Shown: positions 58,208 to 64,000 of the stretch, piece by piece | How the letters are laid out: every line of letters begins with the position of its first letter | How positions within the stretch are numbered: position 1 is the first letter of the stretch | Virus record (IMG/VR): IMGVR_UViG_3300036760_000150 | Coordinates: 62,001 to 126,000 of that record | Strand: one strand, 5' to 3' | DNA: 64,000 nucleotides | Origin: a virus | Program-made: the position numbers and the translations under genes | The notes under the pieces: generated by a model | What the model was told of the DNA's origin: nothing | The model's database searches: none | What the model saw: only the letters and a program-made list of their open reading frames with translations

Positions 58208-58427
58208 CTGTATCTTTCTTTATGATGGACGATAACCTCATGATGTAACCATACTGCGAGAATTCGTAGTGGTTAAAGGTGAAACTGTGATTGATACATT
58301 CCAATTCGTTGCAGCTGATAAATTTGCTGATACTTCGGTACCATTTTTTTGTTGTCTCAACCTGCTCCAGAGTCCTACATGATCCTAGCACCTTAAGCAC
58401 GTACTTGAACTTGTCCTTGTTACTCAT
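58188..58427 (-). CDS. Hypothetical protein (79 aa)
   Basis: This soluble protein has a helical N-terminus (KFKYVLKVLGSCRTLEQVE), is not recognised, and overlaps the following gene by 20 bases and the upstream gene by 4. Confidence 0.55.
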   Translation of the reverse strand: MSNKDKFKYVLKVLGSCRTLEQVETTKKWYRSISKFISCNELECINHSFTFNHYEFSQYGYIMRLSSIIKKDTDETSVP

Positions 58428-58648
58428 TTTTTACATCTCGGTTTTATACGACCGTTCAGTAGGTATGCCAGTGCATCTTTCAGTTGTCGGAATGTTTCTA
58501 TGCCGAACAATATATGTTCGGCATCAAGCATGTCGTTGTCTCGTAGGTATATGTTGCCTAATTTGTTGTCGCACTCATCATCCTTCCAGTATACCTGGTA
58601 GTAGTCACCGTAGTCTTCAACTCGTATGGTTACTTTTACCTTAATCAT
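58424..58648 (-). CDS. Hypothetical protein (74 aa)
   Basis: This small protein has a beta-type N-terminus (IKVKVTIRVEDYGDYYQVYW) and a helical C-terminus. It is coupled to both neighbours by 4-base overlaps. It is not recognised. Confidence 0.55.
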   Translation of the reverse strand: MIKVKVTIRVEDYGDYYQVYWKDDECDNKLGNIYLRDNDMLDAEHILFGIETFRQLKDALAYLLNGRIKPRCKK

Positions 58649-58920
58649 TCGACGTCTTTAGGAAACAGTATAGAGAATATCCCTATTCTGGGGCTAAACA
58701 TGCCACCGTTGCCATCTTTTTTTCTGGCTTCTTCTTCGGTGTTATGTACATGTTTACCGTATGGTATATAATATTCGCCATCGCCACCTTGTAGTACAGT
58801 CACATACCCCGTCTTACCAGACCATCGTTTGCATACATTGTCATCTATTTGGATGTAGAATTCGGTAGGTTGATCTTCCATCTTCGGGTACGTTTTTGGC
58901 AACGTTAATAGAAAGTTCAT
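58645..58920 (-). CDS. Hypothetical protein (91 aa)
   Basis: ATG 58920 follows AGGAG with 6 bases of spacing, so it is preferred over the ATG at 58938. The sequence contains TEFYIQIDDNVCKRWSGKTG and a Gly/Asp-rich middle. No family is recognised. Confidence 0.55.
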   Translation of the reverse strand: MNFLLTLPKTYPKMEDQPTEFYIQIDDNVCKRWSGKTGYVTVLQGGDGEYYIPYGKHVHNTEEEARKKDGNGGMFSPRIGIFSILFPKDVE

Positions 58921-58930
58921 CTGTTTCTCC

Positions 58931-59452
58931 TTACTCATCGTCTTCCTCTCGATGATGATGCTCGTTAGTTATCTGTCCATCGCTTGTGATAGTGAACGTG
59001 CAATGGTCATCGTCGGTTGTGGAGTATGTTCCGGGTGACAGTACCGACAACCTAGTGTTGTTGCCGTTGAACTTGTCTGACAGAGAGGCCAGGATGATGC
59101 CGTTGTACAACCTCAACAGTACCTCATCGTTCACTCCTGATGCGTCACCACATGGGTTGATAAGCTCGGTGGTCATGTAAGGGCTAGATGCTACGCCAAG
59201 GCCGTCTTTACCATCTTGACCGTCAAGACCGTTGCATATCTCCTGCGACATGATGTTGCTGTCTGACCCTATGTCCAACCGCCCGTTGTCGTTCGTGTCG
59301 ACAGCTGTAAGTAGTGTTACCCCGCCGTTGGAGCAGCTGGCAGCCGTAGGTGCAGTTGACACAACTGCGTTGTGGCCGTTGCCACCAGTACCACCTACCT
59401 GAGGTGTACATGCCGTTAGCATGAGTGTTGTAAGTATCAACAATGACTTCAT
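58931..59452 (-). CDS. Phage lipoprotein with calcium-binding-like and Gly-rich repeats
   Basis: This 173-residue protein starts with a signal peptide and lipobox (LLILTTLMLTAC, Cys15), so it is expected in an outer or inner membrane leaflet of the host. The mature part has Gly-rich linkers, a DTNDNGRLDIGSDSN acidic loop like those that bind calcium, and an NGLDGQDGKDGLG collagen-like stretch. The C-terminus is His/Glu-rich (EHHHREEDDE). Phage lipoproteins often block superinfection by changing surface receptors; that is possible but not shown here. Confidence 0.75.
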   Translation of the reverse strand: MKSLLILTTLMLTACTPQVGGTGGNGHNAVVSTAPTAASCSNGGVTLLTAVDTNDNGRLDIGSDSNIMSQEICNGLDGQDGKDGLGVASSPYMTTELINPCGDASGVNDEVLLRLYNGIILASLSDKFNGNNTRLSVLSPGTYSTTDDDHCTFTITSDGQITNEHHHREEDDE

Positions 59453-59671
59453 TTATCTACCCTTTCCTACGCTAAGCTTTTTGGCAAGTTTGGCGCGCTC
59501 TTTCTTGGACGCGAAACCGCCAGCGTCCAACCTTGCAAGCTGTTGTTGAGGTGTGCACCTGGAAGCCTCAGCTTGGCGAACCTTCGCCTCTTCATGCTTC
59601 TTCTGTTTCAATTGCGCAGCGATCCCTTTCTTACGACTGTTGTCTTTTGGGCCTTTATTGAGCAAGCTCAT
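59453..59671 (-). CDS. Conserved small basic phage protein (72 aa)
   Basis: ATG 59671 has a very strong site (AGGAGG, 5 bases). The sequence SLLNKGPKDNSRKKG ... QQQLARLDAGGFASKKERAK belongs to a widespread group of short basic phage proteins without known role. The same frame also opens 31 codons earlier at ATG 59764, adding a hydrophobic segment (LSELLLTLVKAAIWVCEK), so a longer membrane-tethered form is possible. Confidence 0.6.
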   Translation of the reverse strand: MSLLNKGPKDNSRKKGIAAQLKQKKHEEAKVRQAEASRCTPQQQLARLDAGGFASKKERAKLAKKLSVGKGR

Positions 59672-59753
59672 GTATCCTCCTAGTTTTTTATCCTCTTCCC
59701 GGTGTGTCTTCTCGCAAACCCAGATGGCAGCCTTGACAAGTGTCAACAACAAC

Positions 59754-59933
59754 TCAGAGAGCATTGAGCTTTATCATCGTTGCGTTGAGCTGTCGACGAG
59801 CGAACTGTATCTTCTTGCGGTCTGACTGTCGACGTTCAGGAACGCCGTTGATGATATGGTCAAGGTTCGTCGTCATCTCGATGAACTGTTGGTAACCCTT
59901 GATAGCCTTCTTCAAGTTCTCTGTCTTAGACAT
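59754..59933 (-). CDS. Hypothetical helical protein (59 aa)
   Basis: This 60-codon frame begins at ATG 59933 after ACAGGAGGAACG. The product is helical and basic at its end (ERRQSDRKKIQFARRQLNA). It overlaps the longer possible start at 59764 of the next gene. No family is recognised. Confidence 0.6.
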   Translation of the reverse strand: MSKTENLKKAIKGYQQFIEMTTNLDHIINGVPERRQSDRKKIQFARRQLNATMIKLNAL

Positions 59934-59974
59934 TCGTTCCTCCTGTTTGTGGTACCCCGAGGTACTTGTGATCC

Positions 59975-60307
59975 TTAAAATTTCGTTGGTGCGACCCTTT
60001 CTTGTTGAGCCAAAGGGGTGCAGATAAGTCCAGTTGGGTTGATGACCATCACTAGGTCCAGCTTGTCTGAGTAATGAGTTCTGATCACCACGTTTCTCAT
60101 TATATTGTTCCTCACCTCAACTATCTCAACTCTAACTTGAGAGAAGTCCACGTGACTTGGCGGAGTTATCACCCCATGTCTGTCGAGAAGCTCTCCCCTG
60201 GCATGGTCGCTGAGCTTTAGTCTGACAGGCGCTGTTGGGAACTCACACCTCGGCAACCCCTTGAGCAGGTGGTACCTGCCATTCCTGTACGATCCAACAA
60301 GCTTCAT
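59975..60307 (-). CDS. Hypothetical protein (110 aa)
   Basis: This basic protein is of mixed beta type and not recognised. It contains HARGELLDRHGVITPPSHVD and a strand-rich C-terminus (NVVIRTHYSDKLDLVMVINP). Its ATG overlaps the upstream gene by 4 bases. Confidence 0.6.
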   Translation of the reverse strand: MKLVGSYRNGRYHLLKGLPRCEFPTAPVRLKLSDHARGELLDRHGVITPPSHVDFSQVRVEIVEVRNNIMRNVVIRTHYSDKLDLVMVINPTGLICTPLAQQERVAPTKF

Positions 60308-60543
60308 CGTTCTAACTTGCAGGAGTAGATCGTATCCCCTGTCTGTTCGTTCATCTGAACGTAGTAGAATCCTAAACTGTCGTATCCTGCTGATCGTCCA
60401 GGACCTCTGCTCTTTTGGCAGTGACCTTCAAAACCAAGGCCGCTGCTTTTTACAAGTGTGACTCTGTTGCCACCAGAGGCTACCTTCAGTGCTGCCATGA
60501 TCTTTGGTTTGCGTGGATCTGTAGATTTCACATGTCTAGACAT
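60304..60543 (-). CDS. Hypothetical protein (79 aa)
   Basis: This basic protein has a Gly-rich middle (SSGLGFEGHCQKSRGPGRS), is not recognised, has GAGGTG before the ATG, and overlaps the next gene by 4 bases. Confidence 0.55.
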   Translation of the reverse strand: MSRHVKSTDPRKPKIMAALKVASGGNRVTLVKSSGLGFEGHCQKSRGPGRSAGYDSLGFYYVQMNEQTGDTIYSCKLER

Positions 60544-60706
60544 TTTTCACCTCTTCGTTCTCTATCATAAACGCGACGTCTGCACCGTCGTCCATGGTCA
60601 CGTCAGCGCTCATCATGGTACTTTTAAGCACCATCTCTGTCACCTGTTTGAGGGCATTCTTGAGTGACCCTCCCCTGGTCACGTCGATCTCTATCTTGAG
60701 CTTCAT
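60536..60706 (-). CDS. Hypothetical protein (56 aa)
   Basis: ATG 60706 has AAGGA upstream; the in-frame TTG at 60721 is less likely. This helical protein overlaps the next gene by 8 bases. Its function is unknown. Confidence 0.5.
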   Translation of the reverse strand: MKLKIEIDVTRGGSLKNALKQVTEMVLKSTMMSADVTMDDGADVAFMIENEEVKNV

Positions 60707-60727
60707 ACACGCTTCCTTCAAGGGGAA

Positions 60728-60745
60728 GGCAGCCCTTAGGCTGCC
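60728..60745 (-). terminator. Hairpin at the end of the DUF932-like gene (weak terminator or attenuator)
   Basis: GGCAGCC and GGCTGCC form a perfect 7-base stem around a 4-base loop that spans the stop codon at 60738-60736. On the minus strand it is followed by TTCCCCTTG, a poor U-tract. It may partly terminate or protect the 3' end of the upstream mRNA. Confidence 0.45.
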
Positions 60746-61698
60746 ACCGCCATCGCCACTGCAGTCTCAAGTGCACGTTTGTTGAGCTGAGCACTCTGTC
60801 CGAACCACATCTGGTCGAGTCGAATAGCGTTGTCTTCACCACGGACAAACTGGAGATACTCGTTCACCGAGTTGTATGCTCCCCAAAGTGTACCTTTGAC
60901 GCCGGGAAGGTCGTTGCCACGGCCCTTCTCGAAGATAGGTTGCACAGCGGCCAAGATCCGTTTGTTGTTGATGTCGGCGACATCGCCGCCAGCTTCGATG
61001 ATCTTCTTGTTGGAGTTGAACACCAGCTTCACGTACCTCTCGAAGTCTTTCTGGTTGATCTGACGTGACGCAAGCGCACGGTACTGGGCTGCTGTGGCCT
61101 CGAACTCAGCGTTGGCCAAGTTCATGATACCACGGATGTCTTCGAGGTTCTGGGTGACGTTCTTCGTGTGGCGGACTCGGATGAGCTTTGATCCTTCATG
61201 TCCGTGAGCCATGGCCAATGTGTTAGCGCACACGACCCTCACAGGAGTGAAACCGACTCGGACGGCGAGTGTGCCATCGTGGCTGTTCGACAGCAGGACG
61301 TACTTCTCGACGGCGTCACCTTTGACGATCTCGGTTGGGTCGAGGGCCAACTTAGCAAGGACGAACACACGTTGTCCACCACGAAGCGAACCTGCAGTCT
61401 CGATGGCAGCCTGCTTCTCGTCGATGAATGGACGGAAGAAGTTGAAGGCGTCGGTGTTCTGGAGTGGGACGTAGGCTGGACCGACCACGCCCAAGATCTT
61501 GTTGTCAGACGACCTGCGTGTGGCCAGGGCAGGAAGCTCTTCCTGGGTGCCAGAGAACACCTTCTCTGTGGTCACCTTCCAGTCGAGACCGGCAGCGATG
61601 ATGGCCTCGTCTAGGGTGGGAGGTTCTGTGAACCGTTGACCGAGATTGTGCCAAGGAACATTACCAACATACATGATCTGTTCTACTTCGTGTGCCAT
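60736..61698 (-). CDS. DUF932 (phage/plasmid LGT family) protein
   Basis: This 320-residue protein matches DUF932/TIGR03299 well: start MAHEVEQIMYVGNVPWHNLG, then SDNKILGVVGPAYVPLQNTD and LLSNSHDGTLAVRVGFTPVR with an RVVCANTLAMA segment. These proteins are common on plasmids and phages; their role is unknown but they are often among the first genes expressed. AGGAGG precedes the ATG. It lies directly behind a near-consensus sigma-70 promoter and two operator-like repeats. Confidence 0.88.
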   Translation of the reverse strand: MAHEVEQIMYVGNVPWHNLGQRFTEPPTLDEAIIAAGLDWKVTTEKVFSGTQEELPALATRRSSDNKILGVVGPAYVPLQNTDAFNFFRPFIDEKQAAIETAGSLRGGQRVFVLAKLALDPTEIVKGDAVEKYVLLSNSHDGTLAVRVGFTPVRVVCANTLAMAHGHEGSKLIRVRHTKNVTQNLEDIRGIMNLANAEFEATAAQYRALASRQINQKDFERYVKLVFNSNKKIIEAGGDVADINNKRILAAVQPIFEKGRGNDLPGVKGTLWGAYNSVNEYLQFVRGEDNAIRLDQMWFGQSAQLNKRALETAVAMAVAA

Positions 61699-61728
61699 CT
61701 TGAACCTCCTAGAAATGGTTATAGGAAC

Positions 61729-61757
61729 ATTGTACAGTCAACCGGGTAAGATTGCAA
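61729..61757 (-). promoter_or_regulatory. Strong sigma-70 promoter for the DUF932-like gene
   Basis: Minus strand: TTGCAA (61757-61752), exactly 17 bases, TACAAT (61734-61729). Both boxes match consensus well (-10 5 of 6). It gives a leader of about 25 bases with AGGAGG. Confidence 0.8.
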
Positions 61758-61778
61758 CCATCATGCCAACCTGAAGTC

Positions 61779-61835
61779 GTTTTATACGCATAAAAACGAC
61801 CACAATGTAGACGTTGCCTACTTTATACGCATAAA
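61779..61835. promoter_or_regulatory. Twin operator-like repeats TTTATACGCATAAA
   Basis: TTTATACGCATAAA occurs at 61781-61794 and again at 61822-61835, 41 bases apart (about four helical turns). Each has inverted symmetry (TTTAT ... ATAAA) around ACGC. They lie 22 bases upstream of the -35 box and look like paired sites for a dimeric regulator. Confidence 0.6.
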
Positions 61836-61889
61836 CATCGAATTTTAAGTTGAAACAATTACTTAGATTGGTTTGGCGACATGTTGTGC

Positions 61890-64000
61890 CTAAACGTTCG
61901 CCACCGTTGTGTCGACGACCACTACTGGGGTATCGTCCACCTTGAACGATGGTATACCGTTCCACGGAGCCATGAGCATGACAGCGCTAAGATCCGGCAT
62001 CTCCTCCACGTATCGCCTGACCTGTCTGTAGACGTCGGCCCTCTTCTGTGAGTTGACCTTGAGTTCTATGGCGATCTTCTCGCCGTGGCGGCTGACCATG
62101 AAATCAAGCCTACTCCTGCTGGTTATCTTGACCTCTCGTTCAACAACAGCGTCTGGCACCAAGCCGGGCAATACCTTAGACAAAGCCTCCTGCATCTCTT
62201 TCTCGTTGTTTGTAGGCAGCCTTACTCGTCTGAGAGCCTGTGCAACGTCTCCTATGAGACCGACCTCAGGGACTGGCTCTGGTATATCCTCCCCGATCTT
62301 CTTTAGGTACTCCTTGGCCATGTCACGCACCCTGTCCACGTTGAACCCAGCATCCCTGAGGATCTCTGCCTGACCATCTTTACCTTCAACCAGGCCGTCA
62401 TGCTGGCTGCGCTTGACGCCTAGGATCTTCATCATGAATGGGTCGGAGCCGTCTGGTATGGTGATATAGAATGCTTGAACTGGTTTTGTCTGACCGTCAC
62501 GGTCCAGCCTGGAGACAACTTGGTCCATCACGTGTGGACTCCAGTCAAGCTCTCCGAACACAACAGTCGAGCACGCTCTCTGGAGACCGTCTAGACCAGC
62601 ACCACTTCTTAGGCTGATGATGAACACCCTAGCCTCACCTTCCACGAACTCCTTAACTGCTTTGTCTTTCTGTGCGGCAGACTCGCTGCCTGTGTACATG
62701 ACAGGGTTGTAGGATGCAAGCTCTTTAAGCCAAACATCATAGCAATCCCTGTGCCATCCAGCCAAGACAACCTTGTCGCCTCCGTCTAGGACCATCTTCA
62801 TGAACTCCGCCACCGGTTTAGCCTTGGCTACCCCTGTGGCGTGACGTAGCTTCCAGTCGAACTCCCTCGCACTCTCGCTGCTGTCTGTGACGTTTCCACT
62901 GAGAACGCTGATAGCTAGTAATTTCGCCACATCCTCGACTTCTTTAAGCTTGTCTATGTCGGCGTCGACCGTGTATACGTGTTTGGCGCAGTCACCGAAC
63001 TTCAGTCCAGCCTCCTCTGGTGTCCTGCGGAGCATGAGTCCTTGACTCTTGAGGTAACTATGTAAGATGCTTGGTTCTGTCACTTTTCCCCATGTGCACC
63101 ACTCGTCCATGAAGTCGTACTCTTCCCCTAGACACCCTTCTTTTATCACGTCGAGCACGCTCCATATCTCAGAGCCGTAGTTGTAGATGGGAGTACCTGT
63201 GAGGCCAAGGCAGTACTTCATGTTGTTAGATATCATCTTGCACAAGTTACGCTTGGCAGTGCCTGTGTGTCTCAGCTCGTGAGCCTCGTCTAATATCAGT
63301 GTTTTAACCTGTTTTGACAATGGTACCAGGACGTCTTGCCACGGTGCTAGCCTGTTGTAGCTAGTGACCACTACGTCTACCTGTGGAAGCTCGTAGTTCT
63401 TGAACCCTTTTATGATATGCGTTGTGACTTCTGGAAGAAATCGTTTGATCTCCCTGTCCCACTGGGTGCATAGGTATGGAGGTACGACGATTATCGCCGG
63501 TCTACGCTCTGGCTCACATAGTGTAGATATCGCACTGGCCGTTTTACCTAACCCCATTCTATCAGCCAGAAGCATCCTGCCCATCTTGGCGAACATGTTG
63601 TTGAACTTGACCTGGTGATCTCTTAGTGGTAGAGCAAGCTTAAGAGCTTCTTCGCTTATCTTGTAGACTCCGTCTTTATGAGAGTTGATGACAGCGTCTA
63701 TTATCTTGTCGTACTCTTCACTCTTTGATGTGATCTGATGTAAGTCTGACTCGCTGATCTGCAGGTTGTACCTCTGCAGTATCCATGTGATATCTTTGGC
63801 TGCGTTCATGGTAAGCGGGAATGATATAGGCTTGTGGGTGAACTTACCTTGGTCGAAGTGAGGTTTGGCGTTGTCGAACAGTTTGCGAAGCCGCATCATT
63901 ATGTGAGGTTCGGCATCCACAACAAGTCTACAATCTTGGTTGTCTAAGTAGACAACACCTTGGTAGTTCATCAGGTTAACCTGTTCGCCAACTCTATAGC
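61890..64000 (-). CDS. SNF2-family helicase fused to a PD-(D/E)XK nuclease-like domain
   Basis: The 693-residue protein from ATG 63971 has the SNF2/SF2 motifs: LRDHQVKF, motif I RMGLGKT near 140, motif II ILDEAHEL near 232, motif III GLTGTPIYN near 256, and motifs V/VI SLRSGAGLDGLQ ... VVSRLDRDGQ near 460-505. The C-terminal 90 residues have a restriction-nuclease-type core with Asp623 (SRLDFMV) and E636-x-K638 (IAIELK). It would move on DNA and cut or bind it. The frame stays open upstream to the window edge, so the true start may lie outside it. It lies upstream of the early minus-strand promoter region. Confidence 0.85.
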   Translation of the reverse strand, partial: YRVGEQVNLMNYQGVVYLDNQDCRLVVDAEPHIMMRLRKLFDNAKPHFDQGKFTHKPISFPLTMNAAKDITWILQRYNLQISESDLHQITSKSEEYDKIIDAVINSHKDGVYKISEEALKLALPLRDHQVKFNNMFAKMGRMLLADRMGLGKTASAISTLCEPERRPAIIVVPPYLCTQWDREIKRFLPEVTTHIIKGFKNYELPQVDVVVTSYNRLAPWQDVLVPLSKQVKTLILDEAHELRHTGTAKRNLCKMISNNMKYCLGLTGTPIYNYGSEIWSVLDVIKEGCLGEEYDFMDEWCTWGKVTEPSILHSYLKSQGLMLRRTPEEAGLKFGDCAKHVYTVDADIDKLKEVEDVAKLLAISVLSGNVTDSSESAREFDWKLRHATGVAKAKPVAEFMKMVLDGGDKVVLAGWHRDCYDVWLKELASYNPVMYTGSESAAQKDKAVKEFVEGEARVFIISLRSGAGLDGLQRACSTVVFGELDWSPHVMDQVVSRLDRDGQTKPVQAFYITIPDGSDPFMMKILGVKRSQHDGLVEGKDGQAEILRDAGFNVDRVRDMAKEYLKKIGEDIPEPVPEVGLIGDVAQALRRVRLPTNNEKEMQEALSKVLPGLVPDAVVEREVKITSRSRLDFMVSRHGEKIAIELKVNSQKRADVYRQVRRYVEEMPDLSAVMLMAPWNGIPSFKVDDTPVVVVDTTVANV

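Noticed and set aside
61738-61965. Minus-strand 75-codon frame across the operator and promoter region
   Set aside because: It overlaps the helicase end, the twin operators and the strong promoter, and has no ribosome site, so it is not treated as a gene.
1-64000. tRNA genes and CRISPR arrays
   Set aside because: No cloverleaf-like sequence was noticed in the gene gaps and no regularly spaced repeats were seen; gaps are short. A tRNAscan and CRISPR search would be needed to be certain.

Overview
The window is a contiguous piece of a large tailed bacteriophage with a contractile tail (myovirus type). It carries terminase, portal, minor head protein, prohead protease, scaffold-like protein, major capsid protein, tail sheath, tail tube and fibre-like genes in late-gene order. 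It also has genes typical of large phages: a GroEL-type chaperonin, SbcC/SbcD-type (T4 gp46/gp47-like) recombination nuclease subunits, a UvsW-like helicase, a sigma-70-family factor, a SNF2 helicase fused to a nuclease domain, HAD phosphatases and a nucleotidyltransferase. Nothing identifies the host species. Sigma-70-like promoters, strong Shine-Dalgarno sites and a phage lipoprotein fit a bacterial, probably Gram-negative, host. The genome is probably much larger than 64 kb, because replication polymerase and baseplate genes are absent here.

Layout. 1-2.55 kb (minus): GroEL, a zinc-ribbon protein and the start of an SbcC-like ATPase. 2.6-8.9 kb (plus): a divergent operon from a good sigma-70 promoter with an unknown protein, a UvsW-like helicase, a phage sigma factor, an SbcD-like nuclease, an unknown protein and a probable small terminase. 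8.85-18.9 kb (plus): TerL, portal, minor head, prohead protease, decoration-like, scaffold-like and major capsid genes, ending at a terminator. 18.9-20.2 kb: an accessory insert with its own promoter, a hairpin leader, a truncated prim-pol fragment and a broken homing endonuclease. 20.2-23.3 kb (minus): a metallopeptidase, an AAA+ ATPase and small unknowns. 23.3-25.6 kb (plus): small membrane and unknown proteins and an AbrB-like regulator. 25.7-51.4 kb (plus): virion genes, including two giant multidomain proteins (1533 and about 1934 aa), a protein with a nucleotide-cyclase-like domain, an intein-interrupted tail-completion-like protein, tail sheath and tube, and fibres, ending at a strong terminator. 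51.4-64 kb (minus): a dense cluster of small, probably early, genes from sigma-70-like promoters, with the SNF2-nuclease gene upstream.

Two promoter classes can be seen. Minus-strand and early regions use host-like -35/-10 promoters. The plus-strand virion genes share a different element, TTA(G/T)-N8-CTTAAT(C/T)TTA, found with identical spacing at six places plus one degenerate copy. The phage sigma factor is the obvious candidate to read it.

The most unusual part is 27-42 kb. A 1533-aa polyvalent-type protein combines a lysozyme-like segment, ADP-ribosyltransferase-like segments, a zincin motif and a kinase-like motif. Next to it lie a cyclase/GGDEF-like protein, a giant helical-repeat protein with a domain typical of injected phage polyvalent proteins, and a mini-intein that carries a zinc-ribbon insert instead of a recognisable homing endonuclease. 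Their place among virion genes suggests that these are packaged and injected effectors; that is inference.
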